A stretch of DNA of 64,000 bases from Pseudomonas tumuqii. Its GTDB lineage: Bacteria; Pseudomonadota; Gammaproteobacteria; Pseudomonadales; Pseudomonadaceae. A program made the position numbers and the translations under genes. Positions 18,131 to 27,800 of the stretch are shown here, piece after piece. Within the stretch, counting starts at the first letter, position 1. Each line of letters opens with the position of its first letter. The notes below the pieces were generated by a model. It was not told the DNA's origin, ran no database searches, and saw only the letters and a program-made list of their open reading frames with translations. The stretch is taken from positions 186,001-250,000 of the forward strand of contig NZ_JAAOJA010000006.1 in the NCBI RefSeq assembly GCF_013184545.1. Direction: 5' to 3'.

Positions 18131-18160
18131 AGCTTCAAGCGTCACGCGGCAAGCTGCAAG
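18131..18160. repeat. AGCTTCAAGC / AGCTGCAAG repeat between algH and tonB3
   Basis: The stretch AGCTTCAAGCGTCACGCGGC followed by AAGCTGCAAG is made of degenerate AGCTKCAAGC units, a repeat type I recall as scattered between Pseudomonas genes. A related sequence is at 19135-19190, so copies flank tonB3 on both sides. Confidence 0.5.
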
Positions 18161-18198
18161 AAAAAAACCGCGGTGAGCCTGAGCGCTTGTGAAGAGCT

Positions 18199-19095
18199 TC
18201 AGTTACTGGACAGGCGGTCGCCGCGTTCGAAGCGCCAGGTGCGGATGATCTCCAGGCGGTCGATATCGGCCAGATCACCGGTGAACGGGGCATAGGGCGC
18301 GGCCAGGCGCACGATGCGCAGGGCGGCCTGGTCGAGCAGTGGCTGGCCGGAGGACTGCAGTACCTGGACTTCGTAGAGGGTGCCGTCGCGGTTGATCGAG
18401 ACCAGCACCCGCAGGCTGCCGTAAATCTGCTGGCGGCGCGCATCGTCGGGGTAGTTGAGGTTGCCGACCCGCTCAACCTTCTTGCGCCATTCGTCCTTGT
18501 ACCAGGCGCCCTTGTCGCGCATGGTCGAGGCCGCACTGAGACGGTGGATCTTCGGGCGTTTGGCGTATTGCTGGATGTCGTTGGCCAGATCGGCTTCCAG
18601 GCTGGCAATTTCCTCAGAGAGCTGCGCACTGTCGAATACCGGTGCCGGAGGGGCCTTTGCGGTGGGTTTGGCTGCTTCGCGCTTGACCGGGGTCTTTTGC
18701 TGTTGCGGGGCGCGGGTCGCTACTGCGGCTTTCGGCGCTTCCTGGCGCACCGCCGGTTGCGGCGGGGCGGCGGGCGGCGTCACGCGCTTGACCTGGGTGT
18801 CCTGGAACGGTGCCTGCTCGGTGGTTTTCGGGGCGGCCTTGTGTTCCAGGGTGCCGCTGCCCTGCTGATTGTCCTGGGCGAGGAAGTCGGCTTGTTTCGG
18901 CTTTTCCTCGCTCTTGAAGGTCGACAGGGTGATTTCCAGGGTTTTGCTGATCTGGCTGGGCTCGGCCAGGCTGAAGCCCAGGCCGAGAATCAGCGCGGCA
19001 TGCAGGGCCGCGGCGAGGAACAGGGTAAAGCCCAGCCGATCCGCTGGGCGGACGCCAGCGGCGGGTAGATCGGGTGGGGTGGTGGCTGCGTTCAT
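18199..19095 (-). CDS. tonB3: TonB-like energy transducer TonB3
   Basis: A 298-aa protein with a cytoplasmic N-terminus, one transmembrane anchor (about residues 23-43, LGFTLFLAAALHAALILGLGF), a Pro/Ala/Lys-rich periplasmic spacer (about 85-155) and a TonB C-terminal domain (about 200-298, with YPDDARRQQIYGSLRVLV). Its location upstream of gshB and the pilG cluster matches tonB3 of P. aeruginosa, where loss impairs twitching and pilus assembly. Sequence alone shows only a TonB-family protein; the number 3 is by synteny. No exbBD genes are adjacent. Confidence 0.88.
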   Translation of the reverse strand: MNAATTPPDLPAAGVRPADRLGFTLFLAAALHAALILGLGFSLAEPSQISKTLEITLSTFKSEEKPKQADFLAQDNQQGSGTLEHKAAPKTTEQAPFQDTQVKRVTPPAAPPQPAVRQEAPKAAVATRAPQQQKTPVKREAAKPTAKAPPAPVFDSAQLSEEIASLEADLANDIQQYAKRPKIHRLSAASTMRDKGAWYKDEWRKKVERVGNLNYPDDARRQQIYGSLRVLVSINRDGTLYEVQVLQSSGQPLLDQAALRIVRLAAPYAPFTGDLADIDRLEIIRTWRFERGDRLSSN

Positions 19096-19134
19096 GCTGT
19101 TCGGGTCTGTTCAGGTTGCCGCGCAGTCTGACGG

Positions 19135-19190
19135 CTTGGAGCCGCCAGCTGCAAGCGACACGCTCGAAGCTGCTACGTGCTTCAAGCTTT
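19135..19190. repeat. AGCTGCAAGC-type repeat overlapping the gshB stop
   Basis: Inverted and direct copies of a ten-base unit are visible (AGCTGCAAGC at 19148, CTCGAAGCTGC at 19163, GCTTCAAGCTT near the end). The gshB stop codon (19182-19184) lies inside the last unit, so the repeat supplies the final bases of the gene. It may mark the end of gshB transcription. Confidence 0.5.
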
Positions 19191-20153
19191 CGCCTTGCCC
19201 CTCGCGGTGGGCAACTTGCCTTCGATGGCATCCATCAGGCGCTCGCCGATACGGGTGTCGTAGGCGGCGTCTATCTCGCGGATGCAGGTCGGGCTGGTCA
19301 CGTTGATTTCGGTCAGGTAGTCGCCGATCACGTCCAGGCCGACGAACAGCAGGCCTTTCTCGCGCAGGGTTGGGCCCACGGCTGCGGCGATCTCGCGGTC
19401 GCGCTCGGTCAGTGGACGGGCTTCGCCACGGCCGCCGGCGGCCAGGTTGCCACGGGTTTCGCCGTGTGCCGGGATGCGTGCCAGGCAATAGGGTACCGGT
19501 TCGCCATCGATCATCAGGATGCGCTTGTCACCTTCGAGGATCGCCGGCAGGTAGCGTTGCGCCATGATCTGCTGTTTGCCGTGGGCGGTAAGGGTCTCGA
19601 GAATCACCGAGAGGTTGGGGTCGCCCTCGCAGTGACGAAATATCGAAGATCCGCCCATGCCATCCAGGGGTTTGAGAATGATGTCACGTTGCTCTGTGGC
19701 AAACTCGCGCAGAATGTCGGATCGGCGGCTGACCAGGGTTGGCGGCGTGCACTGGGGAAACTGGGTGGCAAACAGCTTCTCGTTGCAGTCGCGCAGGCTC
19801 TGCGGGCGGTTGACCACCAGCACGCCGGCTTGCTCGGCCTGCTCCAGCAGGTAGGTGGAATAGACGAATTCGTTATCGAAGGGCGGATCCTTGCGCATCA
19901 GGATCACATCCAGTTCGGCCAGCGCGACGTCGCGCTCGGCGCCCAGTTCGAACCAGCGCTCAGGGTCATTGAATACGTTGAGCGGGCACAGGCGGGCACG
20001 TGCCTCGCCTTTGGCCTGGTAAAGGTCTTTCTGCTCCATATAGAAGAGCGACCAGCCGCGCGCCTGGGCGGCCAGCAGCATGGCCAGCGAGCTGTCCTTT
20101 TTAAAGGCGATCTGGGCGATGGGATCCATGACAATGCCGAGGCGAACGCTCAT
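19182..20153 (-). CDS. gshB: Glutathione synthetase GshB
   Basis: A 323-aa ATP-grasp enzyme that ligates glycine to gamma-glutamylcysteine. The family blocks are MDPIAQIAFKKDSSLAMLL at the N-terminus, RKDPPFDNEFVYSTY, the ATP-grasp glycine loop KPLDGMGGSSIFR and the closing GLDVIGDYLTEINVTSPTC. The ATG at 20153 is preferred (GGAGAA upstream, and the product then begins MSVRLGIVMD); longer reading from 20204 adds an atypical N-terminus. It is divergent from pilG across about 240 bases. Confidence 0.97.
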   Translation of the reverse strand: MSVRLGIVMDPIAQIAFKKDSSLAMLLAAQARGWSLFYMEQKDLYQAKGEARARLCPLNVFNDPERWFELGAERDVALAELDVILMRKDPPFDNEFVYSTYLLEQAEQAGVLVVNRPQSLRDCNEKLFATQFPQCTPPTLVSRRSDILREFATEQRDIILKPLDGMGGSSIFRHCEGDPNLSVILETLTAHGKQQIMAQRYLPAILEGDKRILMIDGEPVPYCLARIPAHGETRGNLAAGGRGEARPLTERDREIAAAVGPTLREKGLLFVGLDVIGDYLTEINVTSPTCIREIDAAYDTRIGERLMDAIEGKLPTARGKAKA

Positions 20154-20394
20154 GGGGGAATTTCTCCGTGAAAGGCAGCAGTTAAAGGGTGTCGGGACGA
20201 GCATGTGGCGTCAGGGTGGCGCTGGCCGGGCGGGTGGTCAAGGAAAAAACCTTGCCCTTCCGCGGCTTATAGCTTGCATGGGGAGAGTGTGCTAAAAAGG
20301 CCCGACGATTGGGTTGCAGCCCGTCGGTGGTAAGGCCTCAGGCGCACTGATAGAACGCAAAATAACGACTCACCGAGGCGATGGTAGGGCAAAC

Positions 20395-20802
20395 ATGGAA
20401 CAGCATTCCGAGGGTTTGAGGGTGATGGTGATCGACGACTCGAAAACGATTCGTCGTACCGCGGAAACCCTGCTGAAAAAGGTGGGTTGCGAGGTAATTA
20501 CCGCAGTTGACGGCTTCGATGCCTTGGCAAAGATCGCCGACACCCACCCGAATATTATTTTTGTCGACATCATGATGCCGCGACTCGATGGCTATCAGAC
20601 CTGTGCCCTGATCAAGAACAACAGTGCTTTCAAGTCCACCCCGGTGATCATGCTGTCTTCCAAGGACGGCTTGTTCGACAAGGCCAAGGGGCGCATCGTT
20701 GGCTCCGATCAATATCTGACCAAACCTTTCAGCAAGGAAGAGTTGCTTGGAGCGATCAAGGCCCATGTCCCTAACTTCACCCCGGTGGAACAGGCATCCT
20801 GA
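20395..20802 (+). CDS. pilG: Twitching motility response regulator PilG
   Basis: A 135-aa CheY-like receiver. The acidic pair is DD in VMVIDDSKT, the phosphoacceptor Asp is in FVDIMMPRLDGYQ, the switch Thr/Ser is in IMLSSKDG, and the conserved Lys is in YLTKPFS. In P. aeruginosa PilG receives phosphate from ChpA and promotes pilus extension and cAMP production. Length is identical to PAO1 PilG. First gene of the pilGHIJK-chpABC cluster; the 240-base gap to gshB holds its promoter region, which contains no other ORF. Confidence 0.98.
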   Translation: MEQHSEGLRVMVIDDSKTIRRTAETLLKKVGCEVITAVDGFDALAKIADTHPNIIFVDIMMPRLDGYQTCALIKNNSAFKSTPVIMLSSKDGLFDKAKGRIVGSDQYLTKPFSKEELLGAIKAHVPNFTPVEQAS

Positions 20803-20849
20803 CGTCTGCGCTACAGCTGCAGACGCCTTTTCATGTATTGGGAAACACC

Positions 20850-21215
20850 ATGGCTCGAATTCTGATTGTTGATGACTCGCCGACCGAGATGTACAAACTG
20901 ACCGCCATGCTGGAAAAAAATGGCCACCAGGTGCTCAAGGCGGAAAATGGCGCGGACGGCGTTGCCCTGGCGCGTCAGGAAAAGCCCGACGCCGTGTTGA
21001 TGGACATCGTCATGCCGGGCCTCAATGGTTTTCAGGCGACCCGTCAGCTGACCAAGGACGCCGACACCAGCCACATCCCGGTGATCATCGTCACCACCAA
21101 GGATCAGGAGACCGACAAGGTCTGGGGCAAGCGCCAAGGCGCCAAGGACTACCTGACCAAGCCGGTTGACGAAGAAACACTGCTGAAGACCTTGAATGCC
21201 GTATTGGCTGGTTGA
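20850..21215 (+). CDS. pilH: Twitching motility response regulator PilH
   Basis: A 121-aa stand-alone receiver. The acidic pocket is LIVDDSPTE, the phosphoacceptor is in LMDIVMPGLNGFQ, then IIVTTKDQETDK and the Lys in YLTKPVDEE. PilH opposes or resets PilG signalling in the Chp system and has been proposed as a phosphate sink for ChpA. Length matches PAO1. It lies 47 bases after pilG and 41 before pilI. Confidence 0.98.
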   Translation: MARILIVDDSPTEMYKLTAMLEKNGHQVLKAENGADGVALARQEKPDAVLMDIVMPGLNGFQATRQLTKDADTSHIPVIIVTTKDQETDKVWGKRQGAKDYLTKPVDEETLLKTLNAVLAG

Positions 21216-21256
21216 TGGCGTGCCAGTAACTCAATAAGCAGAAGGCCACGGTTGGC

Positions 21257-21793
21257 ATGTCCGACGCGCAGACACCTTTTCAACTCCTCCTCGGAATCGA
21301 CCAGCGTTGCCGGTTGCTGGCGGCTGGCTTGCCTTTGCAGCAGGCCGCCGTGCAAACCTGGAGCGGTATCGGCTTTCGCATGGGCGAGCGTTTTTTCGTC
21401 GCGCCCATGGGGGAGATCGGGGAGGTGCTGCACGAGCCGCGCCATACCCTGTTGCCCGGGGTTAAAAGCTGGGTCAAGGGCGTGGCCAACGTGCGCGGTC
21501 GTCTGCTGCCGGTGATGGACCTGTGCGGCTTCTTCGGCAACGAGTTGTCGCCGCTGCGCAAGAAACGGCGGGTGCTGGTGGTCGACCACCAGGATGTATT
21601 CGCCGGACTGACGGTCGATGAAGTGTTCGGCATGCAGCATTTTCCGGTGGACACCTTCTCCGAGCAGCTACCACCGCTCGAAGCGTCCATCGCGCCCTTC
21701 ATTCATGGCGTCTTCCAGCGCGAACAACCCTGGTTGGTGTTCAGCCCTCATGCGCTGGCCCAGCACCAGGGGTTTCTCGATGTTGCGTTTTAA
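21257..21793 (+). CDS. pilI: CheW-like adaptor PilI
   Basis: A 178-aa CheW-domain protein that couples the receptor PilJ to the kinase ChpA. The CheW hallmark VANVRGRLLPVMDL is at about residues 76-89, with VLVVDHQDVFAGLTVDEVFG further on. Length matches PAO1 PilI. The role is from established P. aeruginosa work and the cluster context. Confidence 0.96.
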   Translation: MSDAQTPFQLLLGIDQRCRLLAAGLPLQQAAVQTWSGIGFRMGERFFVAPMGEIGEVLHEPRHTLLPGVKSWVKGVANVRGRLLPVMDLCGFFGNELSPLRKKRRVLVVDHQDVFAGLTVDEVFGMQHFPVDTFSEQLPPLEASIAPFIHGVFQREQPWLVFSPHALAQHQGFLDVAF

Positions 21794-21877
21794 CAGTTTT
21801 TCGGTTGGGTCGGCGTTGTCGGCCTGTTGGGGTTGTGTGGGAACCGTAGCGCGGTCGGTCCAGGCGGGGGCCAGAAA

Positions 21878-23926
21878 ATGAAAAAACTAAATGCAGGCAA
21901 TTTATTCGCGAGTACGCGCAGCAGCACGCTGATCGCCGGGCTGTTTATCGTCCTGATCGTCTCCATCGTGCTGTTGTTCGCCAACTTCGCCTACCTCAAC
22001 ACGCAATCCAACTACGATACGGAATACATCAGCCACGCCGGTGAGCTGCGGGTTCTGTCCCAGCGTATCGCCAAGAACTCCACCGAAGCGGCCGCCGGTA
22101 CTGCCGAGGCCTTCGGTCTGTTGCGCGAGGCGCGCAACGACTTCGAGACCCGCTGGGGCTATCTGACCGACGGCAACCAGGAGAGTGGCGTGCCCTCGGC
22201 GCCGGAGCCCGTGCAGGCGCAGATGACTGCCGTGCAGCAGGACTGGGATAGCCTGCGGCAGAACACCGATGCCATTCTGGCCAGCGAACAGACGGTTCTG
22301 TCCCTGCACCAGGTGGCCGAAACCCTGGCGGAAACCATCCCGCAGCTGCAGGTCGAGTACGAAGAAGTGGTCGACATCCTCCTGGAAAGTGGTGCGCCGG
22401 CGGCCCAGGTGTCGGTGGCCCAGCGCCAGTCGCTGCTGGCCGAACGTATTCTCGGCTCGGTGAACAAGGTGCTGGCCGGTGACCAGGACTCGGTACAAGC
22501 CGCCGACATGTTCGGCCGCGACGCCAGCCTGTTCGGTCGGGTCTTGAGCGCCATGCTGGAAGGCAACGCGGCGATGGAAATTGCCAAGGTCAACGACGCG
22601 GAAGCGCTCGAGCGGTTGGCGGAAATTTCCGAGCTGTTCGAGTTCGTCTCCGGTTCGGTAGACGAGATTCTCGAGACCTCGCCGGAACTGTTCCAGGTGC
22701 GTGAGTCGGCCAACGGCATTTTCACTGTCTCGCAGACCCTGCTGGATAAAGCCTCCGACCTGGCTGTCGGCTTCGAAGAGATGGCCGACGGCCGCGCCAT
22801 CAACACCCTGGCCGGTTATGTGCTGGGCATCCTGGCGTTGGGCTCGATCATCCTGATCGGCATCGTGATGGTGCGGGAAACCAACCGCCGCCTCGCCGAG
22901 ACCGCCGAGAAGAACGAGCGTAACCAGGCGGCGATTCTGCGCCTGCTCGATGAAATCGCCGACCTCGCCGACGGTGACCTGACCGTTGCCGCGACCGTAA
23001 CCGAAGACTTCACCGGCGCCATCGCCGACTCCATCAACTACTCCATCGACCAGCTGCGCGACCTGGTAGTGACCATCAACCTGACCGCCGTTCAGGTCGC
23101 TGGCGCCGCCCAGGAAACCCAGGCCACGGCGATGCACCTGGCCGAAGCCTCGGAGCACCAGGCCCAGGAAATCGCCGGAGCATCGGCGGCGATCAACGAA
23201 ATGGCCGTGTCGATCGACCAGGTATCGGCGAACGCCTCGGAATCCTCCGCGGTAGCGGAACGTTCGGTAGCCATCGCCAACAAGGGTAACGAAGTCGTAC
23301 ACAACACCATCACCGGCATGGACAACATCCGTGAGCAGATCCAGGACACCTCGAAGCGGATCAAGCGCCTCGGTGAGTCGTCCCAGGAGATCGGTGACAT
23401 CGTCAGCCTGATCAACGACATTGCCGACCAGACCAACATCCTCGCCCTCAACGCGGCGATCCAGGCTTCCATGGCCGGTGACGCGGGCCGAGGCTTCGCC
23501 GTGGTAGCGGACGAAGTCCAGCGCCTGGCGGAACGTTCCTCGGCGGCGACCAAGCAGATCGAGGCCCTGGTCAAGACCATTCAGACCGACACCAACGAGG
23601 CGGTGATCTCGATGGAGCAGACCACCTCCGAGGTGGTGCGCGGTGCCCGTCTGGCGCAGGACGCCGGGGTCGCCCTGGAAGAGATCGAGAAGGTATCCAA
23701 GACCCTCGCGGCCCTGATCCAGAACATCTCCAACGCGGCGCGCCAGCAGGCGTCTTCAGCCGGCCACATTTCCAACACCATGAACGTGATCCAGGAGATC
23801 ACCTCGCAAACCTCGTCCGGTACCACGGCTACCGCCAAGAGCATTGGTAACCTGGCCAAGATGGCCAGTGAGATGCGTAAGTCGGTTTCCGGCTTTACCT
23901 TGCCGGAAAGCGGCGAACAGGCATAA
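21878..23926 (+). CDS. pilJ: Methyl-accepting chemotaxis protein PilJ
   Basis: A 682-aa transmembrane chemoreceptor of the Chp system. A first membrane helix at about residues 19-41, a periplasmic region with two PilJ-type helical modules (about 42-305), a second helix at about 309-332, a HAMP domain, then a cytoplasmic signalling domain. The receptor tip is [20 protein letters not shown] around residue 515, with [16 protein letters not shown] following. In P. aeruginosa PilJ senses pilus-related signals, including interaction with PilA, and activates ChpA. Length equals PAO1 PilJ. The start at 21878 is followed by a short Lys-rich N-terminus. Confidence 0.98.
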   Translation: MKKLNAGNLFASTRSSTLIAGLFIVLIVSIVLLFANFAYLNTQSNYDTEYISHAGELRVLSQRIAKNSTEAAAGTAEAFGLLREARNDFETRWGYLTDGNQESGVPSAPEPVQAQMTAVQQDWDSLRQNTDAILASEQTVLSLHQVAETLAETIPQLQVEYEEVVDILLESGAPAAQVSVAQRQSLLAERILGSVNKVLAGDQDSVQAADMFGRDASLFGRVLSAMLEGNAAMEIAKVNDAEALERLAEISELFEFVSGSVDEILETSPELFQVRESANGIFTVSQTLLDKASDLAVGFEEMADGRAINTLAGYVLGILALGSIILIGIVMVRETNRRLAETAEKNERNQAAILRLLDEIADLADGDLTVAATVTEDFTGAIADSINYSIDQLRDLVVTINLTAVQVAGAAQETQATAMHLAEASEHQAQEIAGASAAINEMAVSIDQVSANASESSAVAERSVAIANKGNEVVHNTITGMDNIREQIQDTSKRIKRLGESSQEIGDIVSLINDIADQTNILALNAAIQASMAGDAGRGFAVVADEVQRLAERSSAATKQIEALVKTIQTDTNEAVISMEQTTSEVVRGARLAQDAGVALEEIEKVSKTLAALIQNISNAARQQASSAGHISNTMNVIQEITSQTSSGTTATAKSIGNLAKMASEMRKSVSGFTLPESGEQA

Positions 23927-23994
23927 ACGAGCGTGGCGTGGCGGCCTTGTCCGGTCGCCGCCCAACGCCTATGGCCATGAGCGAGAGGCACGAC

Positions 23995-24852
23995 ATGCAG
24001 TCAGGCGCCTGGGCCTTGCAACCGGTGGTGGACATGGCGGCCGCCGAATTTCGCGCCTGGCAGACGCTGCTCGAAGAGCGCACCGGCGTGGTGATCAGCG
24101 AGCAGCGGCGGGCGTTCCTGCAGACCAACCTGAGTGCGCGCATGCGTGAACTGGGGGTGGCAGATTACGCCAGCTATTACCGGCAGGTCACGGATGGCCC
24201 ACGCGGGGCGGTCGAATGGTCGACCCTGCTGGATCGTCTGACCGTGCAGGAGACCCGTTTCTTTCGTCACCGGCCATCGTTCGACGTGCTCGAGCGCTAC
24301 CTGGGCGAGCGACTGCAGCAAGGATTGAGCCGTCCCTGGGAATTTTGGAGCGTGGGTTGCTCGAGTGGCGAGGAGCCTTATTCGTTGGCGATCACGGCGG
24401 CTGAAGTGCTGCGTGACAGCGAGCAGCCCGAGTACTTTGGCGTAACCGGTACCGATATCAGCCTGAACGCGCTGAGCAAGGCGCGCGATGGTCAGTATGC
24501 TGCGCGCAAGTTGGAACAGATCGATGCGCAGCTGGGTCAGCGCTACTTTGTGGCTCAGGCCGATGGACGTTTCAAGGTGATACCGAGCCTGGCTGCGCGA
24601 GTGTGTTGCGCCAGGCTCAATGTGCTGGAACTGGCCAAGGCGCCAATGTCCGGAATGGACGTTATTTTTTGTCAGAACTTGCTGATCTATTTTCGTCGCT
24701 GGCGTCGCCGCGAGATCCTCAACCGCCTGGCCGAGCGCCTGGCACCGGGTGGTCTGCTGGTGGTGGGAGTGGGTGAAGTGGTCGGTTGGCAGCATCCGGA
24801 CCTGCTTCCGGTGGCCGACGAGCGAGTGCTGGCGTTTACCCGCAAGGGATAG
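23995..24852 (+). CDS. pilK: CheR-like methyltransferase PilK
   Basis: A 285-aa SAM-dependent protein-glutamate methyltransferase. The SAM motif is SVGCSSGEEPYSLAI, and the CheR block MDVIFCQNLLIYF is present, with TVQETRFFRH (the FFR motif) before them. It is expected to methylate PilJ, opposing ChpB. The start at 23995 is chosen because GAGAGG (23983-23988) lies six bases upstream; ATGs at 23971 and 23977 are alternatives that add 6-8 residues. Confidence 0.95.
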   Translation: MQSGAWALQPVVDMAAAEFRAWQTLLEERTGVVISEQRRAFLQTNLSARMRELGVADYASYYRQVTDGPRGAVEWSTLLDRLTVQETRFFRHRPSFDVLERYLGERLQQGLSRPWEFWSVGCSSGEEPYSLAITAAEVLRDSEQPEYFGVTGTDISLNALSKARDGQYAARKLEQIDAQLGQRYFVAQADGRFKVIPSLAARVCCARLNVLELAKAPMSGMDVIFCQNLLIYFRRWRRREILNRLAERLAPGGLLVVGVGEVVGWQHPDLLPVADERVLAFTRKG

Positions 24853-24882
24853 GGCAGAGCCAAGTTTATGAGTGGAGTGGCT

Positions 24883-27800
24883 ATGGGGGATCGGCACGAC
24901 TATGTCGCCCTGGAATGGGTCAAAGGCGAAATCGCGGAAACCCTGAAACAGGCGCGCCAAGCCCTGGAGGCGTACGTCGAGAATCCGCAGGATTCGACGC
25001 GCATGCGCTTCTGCCTGACCTATGTGCACCAGGTACACGGCACTCTGCAAATGGTGGAGTTCTACGGCGCGGCGTTGCTCGCCGAAGAAATGGAGCACCT
25101 GGCCCAGGCGCTGATGGAAGGGCGCGTGGCCAACCAGGGGGAAGCCCTGGAAGTGCTGATGCAGGCCATCCTGCAGTTGCCGGTCTACCTCGACCGCATC
25201 CAGACCGCCCGCCGCGACTTGCCGATGGTGGTGTTGCCACTGCTCAACGACCTGCGGGCCGCCCGCGGCGAAAAGCTGCTCTCGGAAACCAGCCTGTTTT
25301 CCCCGGATATGTCCGTGCGCGCGCCGGCCTTGTCTGTCGAGTCCCTGGGCGAACTGCGCACCGCGGAACTGCCGGTACTGCTGCGCAAGCTGCGGCAGAT
25401 GCTGCAAGTGGCCCTGGTCGGGGTCATGCGCAATCAGGATCTGCCGACCAATCTGGGCTATATGGCGCGGGTGTTCGGTCGTCTCGAGACCTTGTGCAAG
25501 GACGCGCCGCTTGGCCCCTTGTGGCAGATCGCCTCGGGTCTGGTCGAGGGCCTGGCCAGTGGTGGCGTGGTCAACAGTCCGTCGGTCCGTACCCTGCTGC
25601 GCGAGGTCGATAAAGAGCTCAAACGCCTGCTCGAGCAAGGAGCCGACGGCATCAACCAGCCGGCCTCCGACGAGCTGATCAAGAATCTGTTGTTCTACGT
25701 GGCCAAGGCGCCGGCGCAGTCACCGCGCATCAGTGCCTTGAAGGAACAGTTCCGTCTCGACGACGCCTTGCCGGACACCGATATCGTCGATGAGGAGCGT
25801 GCCCGTCTGGCCGGTCCGGATCGCGATGCCATGCGCTCGGTGGTCGGCGCGCTGTGTGAGGAACTGGTGCGGGTCAAGGACAGCCTCGACCTGTTCGTGC
25901 GCAGCGACCGCAATCAGGTGGCCGAGCTGGATAGTCTGCTGGCGCCGCTCAAGCAGATAGCCGACACCCTGGCCGTGCTCGGTTTCGGCCAGCCACGCAA
26001 AGTCATCCTCGATCAGATCGACGTGGTGCACGGCCTGGCCCTTGGCCGGCAGGCGCCGAGCGATGCCGTGCTGATGGATGTTGCCGGTGCGCTGCTGTAT
26101 GTCGAAGCGACCCTGGCCGGCATGGTCGGCCCGGTCGCCGACGGTGGCCGCGAAGAGAGCCATCTGCCCACCACCGACGTGGCGCAGATTCACCAGTTGG
26201 TGATCAAGGAAGCGCGCAATGGCCTGGAACAGGCCAAGGACGCGATCATCGAATTCATTGCCTCGCAGTGGAACCACGAGCATCTGGCGCGGGTGCCGGC
26301 GTTGCTGACCCAGGTGCGTGGCGGCCTGGCCATGATCCCATTGGCGCGGGCCGCGGATCTGCTCAATGCCTGCAATCGCTACATCCAGGAACAGCTGCTG
26401 GCGCGCAAGGCCGTGCCGAACTGGCAGAGCCTGGACACCTTGGCCGATGCCATCACCAGCGTCGAGTACTACCTCGAGCGCCTGACCGAAGACCATGGCA
26501 GCCAGGGCGACCTGATTCTCGATGTGGCCGAGGAAAGTCTGGAAAGCCTCGGCTATCCACTGCATGAAAAACCCTCGATCCTCGATTCGGTCGAGCCGGC
26601 GCAAGAAGACTTTGCGCCGCTTGCCGACCCCCTGGATGATATCGAGGTACTGGCCGATGAGCCGGCCCAGACCGAGGCTCTTGAACCGCCGGAGGCGCAG
26701 GCCGAACCCGTGTCCCCAGAGGAACTGAGCGCCGAGTTCAGCGAGGTTGTTTCTGCTGCAGTCGAGGCCGGAGAACCGCTTGCCGATGACGGCTGGAGCC
26801 TGGCCCCGCTGGACGCCGATGCGCTGGATATCGAGCCGAATTTCGAGTCGACGGCCAGCGAATCCTTGCCGACCCTCGACCTCAGTGACGAACCGCAAGC
26901 GCCGCTGGCGGACTTCAGCAGTGCTGCCATGCCGCTGGAAGAGCTGGGTCTGGACGAGCTGAGCAGCTCTGGCCACTGGGATGAGGCCGAACTGGCCTCG
27001 CTGGGCGTGCCCGCGGTTGAACTGCCGAGCGCACCGGCGATCGTCGCTGAGCCGGCCCCGCTGGCCGACAAGCCGATGTCGCTGGCCGATGTCATGGCCG
27101 CGCCGCTGCAGGCGATCAATCCGCCGGCTCACGATGTACCGCCGAGTCTGCTGCCACCACCGGCGGATGAAGAGCCGATCGACGAAGAGTTGATGGAAGT
27201 CTTCGTCGAAGAAGCCGGCGAAGTCCTGGAAACCATTGGCGAGTTTCTCCCGCAATGGTGCGCCGACACGGGCAACACAGAGGCCCTGATTGAAATCCGC
27301 CGGGCCTTCCACACCCTCAAGGGCAGTGGCCGTATGGTCCGCGCGCTGGTCATCGGCGAGCTGGGCTGGTCGATCGAGAACCTGCTCAATCGGGTGCTCG
27401 ACCGCAGCATTCAACCGACTGCCGAGGTGCTGCAGGTGGTGACCGATGTGGTTGCGCTGATGCCGGCCCTGGTCGATGAATTCGCCGCCAAGGCCCAGCG
27501 CCAGCGTGACGATGTCGACCTGCTGGCCGCCACCGCACATGTGCTGGCGAAAGGCCAACGCCTGTCGCCAGCCGTTGCGCCGGTAGCCCCGCTTGCGGGC
27601 GAAACCGCGGTCGTCGCGGCAGTCGATGAGCAGGTTGAAGCGCTCGACGGCGAGCCCCTCGATCCGCAACTGCTGGAGATTTTCCGTAACGAGGCGGAAA
27701 CCCACCTCGATACCCTGGTCGGCTTTCTGGCCGATTGTGCCCAGGAACTGCCGCAGCCGGTCACCGACGACCTGCAGCGTGCCTTGCACACCCTCAAGGG

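Noticed and set aside
20154..20394. A small RNA or leader peptide in the gshB-pilG gap
   Set aside because: A short CCGACG/CGTCGG stem near 20303-20329 is visible, but no terminator, conserved ORF or promoter pair supports an RNA gene.
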